From the NCBI RefSeq assembly GCF_001563265.1, contig NZ_CP005086.1, forward strand, positions 124,001 through 188,000: 64,000 nt of DNA, in the 5' to 3' direction. Source of the stretch: Sphingobium sp. TKS (GTDB lineage Bacteria; Pseudomonadota; Alphaproteobacteria; Sphingomonadales; Sphingomonadaceae). The notes below the pieces were generated by a model, which worked only from the letters and a program-made list of their open reading frames with translations, had not been told where the DNA came from and made no database searches. Below, one piece after another: positions 15,951 to 24,570 of this stretch (the first letter of the stretch is position 1; every line of letters begins with the position of its first letter). The translations under genes and the position numbers were made by a program.

Positions 15951-16718
15951 TCAGGCGATGACCATTCCGCCATCGACCGACAGCGTTGCTCCGGTCAGGT
16001 AAGAGGCCGCTTCGGAACACGCCCATATGACGGCCGAAGCGATTTCGTCCGGCCGGCCCGCCCTGCTCATGGGCACGGACGACTGGACATATTGGTCGAT
16101 GCTGAAGAAACCTTCGGCTGCTTTCTTAGCGAGCATTGGCGTTTCTATGACGCCGGGGCATACGATATTCACCCGAATGTTCTGCTTGGCATATTCGAGC
16201 GCAGTTACCTTGGTAAGGCCGATCAGCGCATGTTTGCTCGCCACATAGGCGGGCAACTGCGGCGCTGCGCGCAGCGAAGAAACCGACCCCGTGTTCATGA
16301 TTGCTCCGCCGCTTGTCTTGAGCATGGCCTGGATCTCGTGCTTCATGCACAACCACACGCCGGTGACATTGACGGCGAATATTTGATCCCAAAGTTCCCG
16401 CGTACAATCCACCGTGGTGCCGGTATCCGGTGAGATCCCCGCGTTGTTATAGGCTGCGTCGAGGCGGCCGAAGCGGCTCACCGTCTCGCCGACCGAGGCC
16501 GCGACAGAGTCCTCATTGGTCACGTCAGTGAGCAGGAAGATCGCCTCACCCCCCGCTCGAAGAATGGCCTCCAGGGTCTCGCTCCCGGCGCGCTCATCGC
16601 GGTCAAGCACAGCCACCTTTGCGCCCAAAGCCGCGAACTCCTGCGCGGCGGAACGGCCGATGCCACTGCCGGCACCGGTAATGAGCGCAACCCGTCCGCT
16701 CCAATCCATCTTATTCAC
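15951..16718 (-). CDS. short-chain dehydrogenase/reductase
   Basis: A ~255-residue SDR with TGAGSGIG, 'VLDRDERAG' (NAD-type), 'AAYNNAGISPDTGTTVDC', 'NTGSVSSLRAAPQLPAYVAS' and YVASK. The tail 'YLTGATLSVDGGMVIA' completes the fold. The likely start is GTG at 16718, with GGGAG eight bases upstream; an ATG three codons inside (16709) is also possible. It lies between the diketone hydrolase and the TauD-type dioxygenase. A ketone-forming step just before C-C cleavage is an attractive but unproven role. Confidence 0.85.
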   Translation of the reverse strand: MNKMDWSGRVALITGAGSGIGRSAAQEFAALGAKVAVLDRDERAGSETLEAILRAGGEAIFLLTDVTNEDSVAASVGETVSRFGRLDAAYNNAGISPDTGTTVDCTRELWDQIFAVNVTGVWLCMKHEIQAMLKTSGGAIMNTGSVSSLRAAPQLPAYVASKHALIGLTKVTALEYAKQNIRVNIVCPGVIETPMLAKKAAEGFFSIDQYVQSSVPMSRAGRPDEIASAVIWACSEAASYLTGATLSVDGGMVIA

Positions 16719-16754
16719 GTGCGTTGCTCCCACTAATCGGTGCCGAGAAATGCA

Positions 16755-17603
16755 TCATTTGCGCATGTTTTCGGGAAGGCGATCGTCGGGAATGGGAGGG
16801 CGATAGTCTTCCGCCACGCCATCGGTGATGCAGACGCGCTGCAACGTCCGGGTTTTACCCGGTACAAGCCCGCCGCGCGCATGATGATATGCTTGGTTCG
16901 CCCAGATCACGAGGTCGCCATTACGCCACCGATGCTCGTAAATGTTTGCATCGGCGTAAAGATGCTCGTGCAGTTCAGCGAGCAGATCCTCGCTCTCTGT
17001 TTCGCTCAGCCCGACGACGAGAGCCGTGTTTTGCTGGGTTGCAAAGAGCACTTCCTTACCCGTGATGGGATCGACATGTATCAGCGGATGTTCAGCGCGG
17101 GGCGCATTATCCGGGTAGCCTTCAATGCGCTGGCGTCCGGTTAACCCTTCTTCGCTGGCGGAGAAGAGATTGAGGCCTTTGAGACCGCGCAGACGCTCTC
17201 TGGTCGCGGGTGCGAGCGCTTCGAGCGCCAGACTTCCGCTTGCGAACCGTGTCCACGTCTCTTCATAGGGCACTTCGATCCCGTGCAAGGAAATGCCCAG
17301 AAGCGGAACCGGTGTGTAGAGGAAGTCGAGGTGAAAAGAGACCTCGGAGTCGCCTAGAATGCCATCTTTTCGGGTATTCGAAACATACCCAACCGTCGTG
17401 AAATCTTCCAGGACGGGGCCCAGCTTGGACATCACCCGCTTCTGCTGATCCTGCGTCAATGCTTGTTCGCGAAAGACAAGATAGCCATGCTCCTTGAACA
17501 GGCGGACCACCTCGTCGTCATTCTTCTCTTCACGCAGGTCGAGGTCCACCTCAACCCCGAATGGCTGAATTCTTGAAATCTTCGTTGCCGATTGAACAGA
17601 CAT
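16755..17603 (-). CDS. TauD/TfdA-family Fe(II)/2-oxoglutarate dioxygenase
   Basis: A 282-residue non-heme iron dioxygenase. The iron ligands are His and Asp of 'SEVSFHLDFLY' and the distal His in 'AYHHARGGLVPGKTRTL', whose later Arg binds 2-oxoglutarate. 'NGDLVIWANQ' precedes the distal His as in TauD. Family members hydroxylate C-H bonds next to sulfonate, aryloxy, carboxylate or isoprenoid groups. The ATG at 17603 has AGGAGG five bases upstream. Sitting between an SDR and the P450 redox chain, it may provide a further hydroxylation of the same scaffold (inference). Confidence 0.88.
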   Translation of the reverse strand: MSVQSATKISRIQPFGVEVDLDLREEKNDDEVVRLFKEHGYLVFREQALTQDQQKRVMSKLGPVLEDFTTVGYVSNTRKDGILGDSEVSFHLDFLYTPVPLLGISLHGIEVPYEETWTRFASGSLALEALAPATRERLRGLKGLNLFSASEEGLTGRQRIEGYPDNAPRAEHPLIHVDPITGKEVLFATQQNTALVVGLSETESEDLLAELHEHLYADANIYEHRWRNGDLVIWANQAYHHARGGLVPGKTRTLQRVCITDGVAEDYRPPIPDDRLPENMRK

Positions 17604-17672
17604 CACAACCTCCTAGATGCTGGATTTTATCGCATGGCGGACCTGCTCGCGGGCCGCGTCCCGTTTCACCGT

Positions 17673-19397
17673 TCAGTACACATCCCGCTGGTACCGATCC
17701 TCGCTTTGCAAAGTTCGAAGGAATGCCTCGGCTGCTGGAGCGGTAAGCCCCATCCCAATCTGGAAGACGGAGATCAGGGCACGATGCACATCCGGAGCCA
17801 TGTTAGCCGCGTCGCCGCAGACAAAGACATGAGCACCATCGGCAATCCAACGGCAGAGTTCATCGGCCTCTTCCACAAGCCGATGCTGCACATAAACCTT
17901 GGCTTCCCCGTCACGCGAGAAAGCGGTATCAATTCGGGTCAGAATGCCCGACTGCAAAAACGCGCTCAGTTCGTCCTCATAAAGGAAATCAGTGGACCGA
18001 TTGCGCTCACCAAAGAACAGCCACGCCCGGCCTGCACCTTCCTGCGCGGCGCGCTCTTGCAAGAACCCGCGATAGGGGGCGACGCCCGTGCCCGCGCCAA
18101 TCATAATGACCGGAACTTCCGGGGCGGGTAGGCGAAAATGCGAATTGGAATGCACATAAACTTGAACACGTGTCCCGACGGGCGTCCTCTCGCATAGCTG
18201 ACCGGTGGCTACGCCCCGGCGCTCTTCACCCCAAAGCATGTAAGCGACGGGGGCGATGGTCAGATGCACCTGACCCGGAACGGCTTTGAGACTGGATGCA
18301 ATCGAATAAAGCCTAGGCTGCAGAGACCGCAACATGTTGACAAAGGTCTGCGCTTCTAGGTCGGCAGCGGGATAGCGCCGCATGATATCGACGATGTGAT
18401 GATCGCGCGTCACGACCGTGGGCGGGCTGCTCTCCGATCCCGAGCCAAGAGCAGGAAGCAACTGGCTGGCCGACGCTGCACCCCATGCCTCGAGGAAGCG
18501 CGGCGTTACCGCCGTAACATCCAGATAGAGGCGGAGCGCATCGCCGAGCATCAGCGTCTCCCCTTTGAGCGTCACAACCGTTTCTGCGGCGAGCCGCCCA
18601 GCATCAAGCACAGCTGCTACCAGAGCCGGATCATTTTCGACGATGACTCCTAACGCGTCACCGGGCTCATAAGCCCCTGCAGTCGTGTCCGACAGCGATA
18701 GCGCAAGATGACGCGTGGCCTTCGTCGAACCCTCACCCGTCAGCACGCGGCTCTCAACCACGATGCCCTCGGTCAATCGATATTTTTCACGACGCGCCGC
18801 TGCTAAACCATTGCTTAGGCCGACAGACGGGGTGACTACCGGCTTATGCGTGATCGTTGCGAGCACGGCGGCCCGCCACTCTGCTGCCGGTTCCTCATAG
18901 TCGATGTCGCAGTCCACCCGGTCGAGAAGGCGCCGTGCGCCGAGTGCAACAAGTGCTTCGTCCAGGCGACGCCCGGCTGCACAAAAATGCTCGTACGTTG
19001 AATCACCAAGAGCCAGCACGGCGTAGCGCAGATGATCGAGTGATATGGCATCGGCAGAATTGAGAGCGGCAAAGAAGCCCTCTGCCGCGTAGGGCGCATC
19101 ACCGTCACCGGTCGTGCTGGCAACGAAAAGCGCGATCTCGATGTCCGCTAAGTCGGCAATGTCCGCGTCCGCCATATCGATGACCCGGGCAGTCAGTCCA
19201 TTCTGTTCAACAGCCTTACCCAAAGCCTTAGCGACATCCTCGCTGGCGCCTGTCTCCGTCGCGAACAGAACCGTCACAGATCCTGCTTTCAAACCGCCAT
19301 CGCCGTTCGATGCCTCGTGGTCATGCCTATCGTGCACGCCGTCGGGCATGTCACCTTGGACCTGATGCGCATCGAAGGCCGTTTCGATCAATGTCAC
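17673..19397 (-). CDS. diflavin reductase (NADPH-P450 reductase/CysJ type)
   Basis: A 574-residue FMN/FAD protein. The flavodoxin domain begins 'TVLFATETGASEDVAKALG' with phosphate and ring loops 'STTGDGDAP' and 'LGDSTYEHFCAAG'. The FAD domain has 'RLYSIASS' and 'GVATGQLCER', and the NADPH domain 'MIGAGTGVAPYRGFLQER' and 'FFGERNRSTDFLYEDEL'. The protein ends in an aromatic Tyr, as P450 reductases do. No haemoprotein is fused. GTG 19397 has GGAG eight bases upstream; a longer frame back to 19457 runs through low-complexity Arg. Downstream of a P450 and a Rieske ferredoxin, it is the probable electron source for one or more of the island's oxygenases. Confidence 0.88.
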   Translation of the reverse strand: MTLIETAFDAHQVQGDMPDGVHDRHDHEASNGDGGLKAGSVTVLFATETGASEDVAKALGKAVEQNGLTARVIDMADADIADLADIEIALFVASTTGDGDAPYAAEGFFAALNSADAISLDHLRYAVLALGDSTYEHFCAAGRRLDEALVALGARRLLDRVDCDIDYEEPAAEWRAAVLATITHKPVVTPSVGLSNGLAAARREKYRLTEGIVVESRVLTGEGSTKATRHLALSLSDTTAGAYEPGDALGVIVENDPALVAAVLDAGRLAAETVVTLKGETLMLGDALRLYLDVTAVTPRFLEAWGAASASQLLPALGSGSESSPPTVVTRDHHIVDIMRRYPAADLEAQTFVNMLRSLQPRLYSIASSLKAVPGQVHLTIAPVAYMLWGEERRGVATGQLCERTPVGTRVQVYVHSNSHFRLPAPEVPVIMIGAGTGVAPYRGFLQERAAQEGAGRAWLFFGERNRSTDFLYEDELSAFLQSGILTRIDTAFSRDGEAKVYVQHRLVEEADELCRWIADGAHVFVCGDAANMAPDVHRALISVFQIGMGLTAPAAEAFLRTLQSEDRYQRDVY

Positions 19398-19434
19398 CGC
19401 AAGGATCTCCAGCCGGAAAGGTCGAACGGAGAGA

Positions 19435-19767
19435 TCACGCCGACGCCGCCTCGGCATTGTCGAACGTCACATAAATTTTGTCGCCCTCGACTTCGACTGG
19501 ATAGACCTTGACCGGAATCCAGGCCGGTACGCCCGTCACCTCACCCGTCAGGAAGCTGAAACGGGAACTGTGCGCCGGGCATTCCACGCTGTCGCCGCAA
19601 ATCCATCCCTCGCTGAGGGACTCGTCCTCATGGGTGCACCGATCATCGATAGCGCGGAACCCATGATCCTCGATATGCGCGACGCAGAGCGTGCGATCGC
19701 CAACCTCGATCTTCCGCATCTCACCGGGCGGAAGGTCAGTGACTTTGAGGATTTCAACCTTGCTCAT
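19435..19767 (-). CDS. Rieske-type [2Fe-2S] ferredoxin
   Basis: A 110-residue soluble ferredoxin. The cluster ligands are C-x-H in 'RCTHEDESLSEGW' and C-x2-H in 'VECPAHSSRFSFLTG', the BphF/NdoA-type pattern. It starts with an ATG that overlaps the TGA of the P450 gene (ATGA), so the two are translationally coupled. Such ferredoxins normally serve ring-hydroxylating oxygenases, whereas bacterial P450s usually use [2Fe-2S] adrenodoxin-type or [3Fe-4S] ferredoxins. Here the position suggests it either feeds the P450 or carries electrons to the Rieske oxygenase at 4690-5937. Confidence 0.9.
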   Translation of the reverse strand: MSKVEILKVTDLPPGEMRKIEVGDRTLCVAHIEDHGFRAIDDRCTHEDESLSEGWICGDSVECPAHSSRFSFLTGEVTGVPAWIPVKVYPVEVEGDKIYVTFDNAEAASA

Positions 19768-21062
19768 GCGCGCGGACTCCAATTGTCGAGGATGACGGGG
19801 AAAGAAATGTAAGTGGGGATCTGATCGCGGGGATCGTCCGATGGCTTAAGCGGCAATGTTTGCGCCTGCGCGTGGGGATCCCGCCTGATTCCCGCGCGGA
19901 AGAGACCTTGAACGAGCCTCAGATGACTGCCGCTCTTGCCGTCATTGCCAAGTACGGCCCGCAGGCCTAGGCATTGGTGCGCGCCGGTCGCAAACGCCAA
20001 GCCATAGCGGCTGATACCCTCTGGAATCTCTCGCCGCGGATTGAATTCATTGGCGTCGTCGCCGAAAACCGCAGCATCGCGACCCGCCCGCGCCACCCAT
20101 GCCTGCACTTCGTCACCTGCCTTCAGGTGAACATCGCTGACCTCGAGATCCTCGACAGCCAGCCGCGTGAGGAAAGGGACAAAGGGCGCACGGAGCCGCA
20201 GTGCCTCCTGCAAGGCGTTGCTCACGAATTCCATATCCTCGATGCAGCCGCGATCGTCGGGATGCTTTTCGAACCAGTCGAGAAGATATTCGACGGTAGA
20301 AAGCACGGCTTGCACGCTGGTGCCGGTTGTCGCGACGAAGAAGAGGATCGCCTCCTTGATGCCGACATCCTCGTCGGCATAACTTTCATGGGCCTGCGTA
20401 GCAATCATCTGCAACAGGTTGAGCGGCACATCCTCTTCCGTCAGTTCACCCGCCTCAAGCCCCTTCAACTGCTGACGAGTATACTCGAGCGACGGACGGT
20501 AAAATTCTTCAACGAAAACCTTTTTCGCTTCGATGCCCGCTTTGGTAACGCCTTCGCGATCCTCGAAATGCGCCGCGCTCAGACCCCCAAAGATCGGCAG
20601 CGCGCATCCGCGCAACCGCGCCATGCCCTCCTCCGACTCGACGCCCTCGATACCGATGATCTTCGCCGCGAATTCCAGGAAAATCAGCTCGACCACGCCG
20701 GCTAGGTCACAACCAAACGCGCCGTCCTCGTTGCGCTTGATCATGCGCCCCATCCACCGGTCGACGGAAGGTAGAATGATGTCCTCTCGGAAGCGGACGA
20801 GCTGTTCGGGCCGCACCAGCGAATTGAGCAGGCGCCTGCGCTGGCGATGAACGTCGCCATTGCTCATGGCGAGATTGCCTTGCTGGAATTCGCGCACGTT
20901 AATCGCGGCCAAGGCGTTCGGACACACGTAATTGTCCGCTGATACATCGGCATTTTCTTCGACTGCCTTGGAGCGAAGAACCTGCTGCATGGTATCAAGC
21001 GTGTCGATCTTGACACGCGAGACCGGGCACTGAGACTTGGCTGCCTGTGGCACGGTGTCCAT
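19764..21062 (-). CDS. cytochrome P450 with unusual I-helix
   Basis: A ~432-residue soluble bacterial P450. The haem ligand is Cys364 in 'FATGAHQCLG', the ExxR pair is E286-R289 in 'EALR', and a 'VHRQRRRLLNSL' C-helix is present. The oxygen-activating I-helix reads 'FVATTGTSVQ', so the usual acid before the conserved Thr is Gly and the preceding Gly is Thr. This departs from the AGx(D/E)T(T/S) norm and may change proton delivery. I chose the ATG at 21062, seven bases after GGGAGAG; ATGs at 21068 and further upstream are alternatives. It is coupled by an ATGA overlap to the Rieske ferredoxin gene. Confidence 0.88.
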   Translation of the reverse strand: MDTVPQAAKSQCPVSRVKIDTLDTMQQVLRSKAVEENADVSADNYVCPNALAAINVREFQQGNLAMSNGDVHRQRRRLLNSLVRPEQLVRFREDIILPSVDRWMGRMIKRNEDGAFGCDLAGVVELIFLEFAAKIIGIEGVESEEGMARLRGCALPIFGGLSAAHFEDREGVTKAGIEAKKVFVEEFYRPSLEYTRQQLKGLEAGELTEEDVPLNLLQMIATQAHESYADEDVGIKEAILFFVATTGTSVQAVLSTVEYLLDWFEKHPDDRGCIEDMEFVSNALQEALRLRAPFVPFLTRLAVEDLEVSDVHLKAGDEVQAWVARAGRDAAVFGDDANEFNPRREIPEGISRYGLAFATGAHQCLGLRAVLGNDGKSGSHLRLVQGLFRAGIRRDPHAQAQTLPLKPSDDPRDQIPTYISFPVILDNWSPRA

Positions 21063-21206
21063 GTTCATACTCTCCCATTGCGGAAGTGCGCGGCCGCTTG
21101 CCGACGCATCCACCGCTTGAAACTTGCATCATCGAAATTAAGGTGAGTGAGCCGCCGTGTATGTCACCGATGCTGGGGACCAACGACGCCGCACGTCGCC
21201 ATGCTG

Positions 21207-21983
21207 CTATAGCGCCGACCAGCCGCCATCGACGGGAAGGCAGACCCCTGTCACAAACTCCGCCTGATCGGAGCTGAGGAACATGACGGCCTGGGCGATC
21301 TCACGAGGTTTGCCTAGCCGCTTCATGGGATGCATGTCCGCGATAGCCTGCCGGGCGGCATCCTCCTGCTCCCGCTCCAGACCGGACAGGCTCTGCGCCA
21401 TCATGCCGGTCGGAATCCCGCCGGGCGCTACCGCATTGATGCGGATGCGGGCGGTCGCATATTCAATGGCGGCGTTTTTCGTCAGTCCAACGAGCGCCGC
21501 CTTGCTTGCCGCATAGGCGGTCTGCATCGGCATGCTGTGATGGCTCAGGAAGGATGCCGTGTTGACTATGGATCCCCCGCCCTGCGTCTGCATGACCTTG
21601 ATTTCGGCGCGCATGCAGAGCCAGACACCGGTGACGTTGATCCGCATCACGCGGTCCCACTCATCCAGGGTTAGGTCCGCCGCGAGCGTCGAGGATTGGG
21701 TTATGCCGGCGTTGTTGAAGGCGCAATCGACTCGCCCAGTAACGGCCTTCGCCCGATCTATCGCGGTTGCAACCGAATCTTCGTCTGCGACATCTGCCGT
21801 TATGGGCTCGAACCGAGCCCCGATGGCGCGGAGTTTTTCAGCCGTTTCATCCAAGCCGTCCGAGGAGCGATCAATGCCGACCACGACCGCGCCGGCCTCC
21901 GCGAAAGCCAGAGCGCTTTCCTGGCCGATGCCGCTTGCAGCACCGGTAATGAGCACTGTCTTGCCGTCGAAACGCGCTGCCAT
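21207..21983 (-). CDS. short-chain dehydrogenase/reductase
   Basis: A 258-residue SDR with TGAASGIG at residue 12, 'GIDRSSDG' (NAD-type), 'CAFNNAGITQSSTLA', 'IVNTASFLSHHSMPMQT' and 'YAASK'; the end is 'FVTGVCLPVDGGWSAL'. The start is ATG 21983 with GGAGAGA seven bases upstream; a frame from 21998 includes the Shine-Dalgarno itself. It lies between the thiolase and the P450 genes with a 144-bp gap on the P450 side, where a separate promoter could sit. Confidence 0.88.
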   Translation of the reverse strand: MAARFDGKTVLITGAASGIGQESALAFAEAGAVVVGIDRSSDGLDETAEKLRAIGARFEPITADVADEDSVATAIDRAKAVTGRVDCAFNNAGITQSSTLAADLTLDEWDRVMRINVTGVWLCMRAEIKVMQTQGGGSIVNTASFLSHHSMPMQTAYAASKAALVGLTKNAAIEYATARIRINAVAPGGIPTGMMAQSLSGLEREQEDAARQAIADMHPMKRLGKPREIAQAVMFLSSDQAEFVTGVCLPVDGGWSAL

Positions 21984-22028
21984 CTTATCTCTCTCCATAT
22001 TTCTTATTTTGTCGGGGAGTCCGAAGCG

Positions 22029-23198
22029 TTAGCGGACCCGCACCAGTACGCTCGCATAATTGGCGACTGCCGCCCCGCCCATGTTGAACACACCGGCCAG
22101 TTCGGCCCCGGTAACCTGCATCCCTTCGGGTGCTTCGCCGCATAGCTGCATGGCGCAAAGCGCGTGCATCGACACGCCGGTTGCCCCGATCGGATGCCCC
22201 TTGGCCTTCAAACCGCCAGAGGCGTTGACGGGAAGGCGCCCGCCGATCTCCGTCCAGCCTTCCAGCACGGCTCGCGCGCCCTCACCGCTGGGAACGAGGC
22301 CCATGGCTTCATATTCGATCAGCTCGGCGATCGTGAAACAGTCATGTGTCTCGACAAGCGACAGATCGTCGAGAGTGATGCCCGCCTCCGCTAATGCCCT
22401 CTGCCAAGCCTTGGTGCAGCCTTCGAACTGGGTGATGTCGCGCCGCGACATAGGCAGGAAATCCTGAACATGCCCTCTCCCGCGGAAATGGACGGCGCGC
22501 GCGGCGCCAGCGGCTATGTCTGGCGCCGCCAACACGACCGCGGCCGCGCCGTCGGACACCAAGGAGCAATCGGTCCGCTTCAACGGACCTGCGACGAAAG
22601 GATTGTGCTCACTTTCAGCCCGGCAGAATTCATATCCAAGATCCTTGCGCATCTGGGCCCAGGGATTGCTTACACCATTCCGATGATTTTTGGCGGCAAT
22701 CCGCGCCAGCGCGTCGGTCTGGTCACCATATTTCTGAAAATAGGATTGCGCTATCTTACCGAATATACCTGCGAACCCGCCCTCAGTTTCACCTTCTTCT
22801 GCGAGATAGGAGGCGCGAAGCAGGTTTTCGGCGATCTGCGGCGAGGTAGAATCAGTCATCTTCTCGACGCCGACCACAAGAACGATCTCCGCCCGGCCTG
22901 CTTCGATGGCGTTAACGCCTTGGAAAACTGCGGCCGACCCAGAAGCGCAGGCATTTTCCGTTCGCAATGCGGGCTTGAAACGCAGCAGAGGACTGGCTTG
23001 CAGCACCAATGCCGACGTCAGATTCTGTTTTGAAAAGCCCGCGTTGAAGTGTCCCAGGACGATGGAATCGACATCTTCCGGCCCAATACCGGCATGGGCG
23101 ATGGCTTCATTTGCCGCTGCAACGACCAATGTCTCCACGGTTTCGTCGGGTTTCTTTCCAAAAGGCGTATGCCCCCAACCAATGATCGAAGCGGTCAC
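22029..23198 (-). CDS. thiolase-family acyltransferase
   Basis: A 389-residue thiolase. The nucleophilic Cys is in 'ENACASGSAAVFQG', the active-site His region reads 'VETHDCFTIAELIEYEAMGL', and the C-terminal catalytic motif is 'ASGGLKAKGHPIGATG'. The 'HDCFTIAELI' form belongs to the acetyl-CoA acetyltransferase/SCP2-thiolase-like group rather than to PhaA-type enzymes, consistent with cleaving branched or bulky 3-oxoacyl-CoAs. Its start is GTG 23198 with GGAG seven bases upstream; upstream residues in the same frame are not conserved in type. It lies downstream of the alpha/beta hydrolase gene. Confidence 0.88.
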   Translation of the reverse strand: MTASIIGWGHTPFGKKPDETVETLVVAAANEAIAHAGIGPEDVDSIVLGHFNAGFSKQNLTSALVLQASPLLRFKPALRTENACASGSAAVFQGVNAIEAGRAEIVLVVGVEKMTDSTSPQIAENLLRASYLAEEGETEGGFAGIFGKIAQSYFQKYGDQTDALARIAAKNHRNGVSNPWAQMRKDLGYEFCRAESEHNPFVAGPLKRTDCSLVSDGAAAVVLAAPDIAAGAARAVHFRGRGHVQDFLPMSRRDITQFEGCTKAWQRALAEAGITLDDLSLVETHDCFTIAELIEYEAMGLVPSGEGARAVLEGWTEIGGRLPVNASGGLKAKGHPIGATGVSMHALCAMQLCGEAPEGMQVTGAELAGVFNMGGAAVANYASVLVRVR

Positions 23199-23248
23199 GT
23201 TCGTACTCCACGACAAAGATGTAAGTTTCCAAAGCAATTTAGCCCAGT

Positions 23249-24421
23249 TTAGCGCCCTAAGATCTCCCGCTCCGCAAGCCAGTCCTGCGTGAGTGAAGTC
23301 GCGCGTTCGAGATGTTGAGGTTGTCCCACATAGTAGTGAGTCGCCCCTTCGATCACGATGTGCTGCTTGTCCGTAGACGTAGCCGCCTCATAAACGGACC
23401 GACAGTGATACTGAGGGACCGCATCGTCGGCCGTGTTTTCTATGAAGAGGAGCGGCGCAGAAATCCGCGCGGCGTTCGCAACTCCTTCTGCGTTGGTATC
23501 ATCGATCGACCATTGCGAGAGCCAGGCGCGCAGAGTGGAAAAACGCGCGAGCCCAACCGGACCGCTGTTCACAGTTTCTGGCACCCCCAGATAGCATCGG
23601 CCGATCGGCCGGTCATTGGGATCGAGGGTCGCATCCAGAAAGCGAGGATCGGCAAGTGTCCGGTGCGTGACAAACCCCCGCTCCTTTTCCGCTCCACCTG
23701 CGGTCCTTAAGCGTTCAAGCGTGCTCTTCACCCACTCGGTGATCCGGCGAACCCGCGCCAATTGTGCCGCACGATATCGGGCGATGAACTCGGCCGAATA
23801 AGGAGGCTCGAGCTTTCCCGCATAGATATCGAGTGCAGGGTCGCGCACATCTGGATCGCGCTCATCGATTACCGAAGGGTCGATGATATCGAGCAGAAGT
23901 TTGGCCCGCGAACTATGCGCCGCCTGGAACACCACCGCATCAGCGGGAATCAGGCCGGCTTTCGTAAGGTCCAGAGGATCGCCTGCCGGCGTGTGGGTGA
24001 TAGTCGGTGATTCTGCCTGCGATTGGTAGAAGAGGGACAGCGATCCGCCACCGCTCCAGCCTACAAGGACGATGCGCTTGTATCCCCATACCGATTTGGC
24101 GTGCCGGATATACGCCCCGAGATCGAGGAGGACATTCTCCAATATGCAGGCGGTGTCGTTCCGCGCGTATCGGCTGCCAGCGCACAGGACATGGGCTCCC
24201 CGACGTGCAGCTTCCCTGGGTACTGGAAGGAGCTGCAGCGTTGAAGCCGGATGCATGTAGATCTGCAACGTTTCGCATGGAATGCCGGCGGGTCGGATGA
24301 GGATTCCCTCGAGGTTCACAGCACCTTGATTGCCTGCGAAACCATAGGTTTCGGTGAAACTTTGCGTCTCATCGTAGTGGATGTGGACCCATTCAAAGGT
24401 GATTTCGTGCGCATGCGGCAT
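23249..24421 (-). CDS. alpha/beta hydrolase
   Basis: A ~390-residue serine hydrolase. The nucleophile elbow is 'LVGWSGGGSLSLF', with a likely acid in 'IENTADDAVPQ' and the catalytic His in 'EGATHYYVGQ'. 'MHPASTLQLLPVPREAARRG' in place of the HG oxyanion motif and the long helical cap (about residues 160-280) resemble hydrolases found beside steroid and terpenoid catabolic genes. The start ATG 24421 precedes 'PHAHEITFEW'; GGAAGG lies upstream at a longish spacing. It is the first gene of the minus-strand operon and is divergent from the LuxR-type regulator. Substrate could be an ester, lactone or C-C bond; not determinable. Confidence 0.8.
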   Translation of the reverse strand: MPHAHEITFEWVHIHYDETQSFTETYGFAGNQGAVNLEGILIRPAGIPCETLQIYMHPASTLQLLPVPREAARRGAHVLCAGSRYARNDTACILENVLLDLGAYIRHAKSVWGYKRIVLVGWSGGGSLSLFYQSQAESPTITHTPAGDPLDLTKAGLIPADAVVFQAAHSSRAKLLLDIIDPSVIDERDPDVRDPALDIYAGKLEPPYSAEFIARYRAAQLARVRRITEWVKSTLERLRTAGGAEKERGFVTHRTLADPRFLDATLDPNDRPIGRCYLGVPETVNSGPVGLARFSTLRAWLSQWSIDDTNAEGVANAARISAPLLFIENTADDAVPQYHCRSVYEAATSTDKQHIVIEGATHYYVGQPQHLERATSLTQDWLAEREILGR

Positions 24422-24435
24422 GCAAGAACCGTGCC

Positions 24436-24500
24436 TTCCTGCTTCAAAAGCCTTTCGGCCTTGTGAATCTGTGTATCGATGCCTAGGATGTAGCAGGAAG
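24436..24500. promoter_or_regulatory. divergent promoter region with inverted repeat
   Basis: The ~150-bp gap between the hydrolase gene (minus, start 24421) and the LuxR-type regulator gene (plus, start 24571) must contain both promoters. It holds a 9-bp inverted repeat, CTTCCTGCT (24435-24443) and AGCAGGAAG (24492-24500), whose centres are about 57 bp apart. This could bind the regulator as two half-sites with looping, or be chance. I cannot place -10 or -35 boxes with confidence. Confidence 0.35.
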
Positions 24501-24570
24501 CCAGGCGTGCTCGTGTCCCTACTGCGCGGGACCAAAAAGCAAAAAATCGGCATGGCTCAACGGAGAGACT

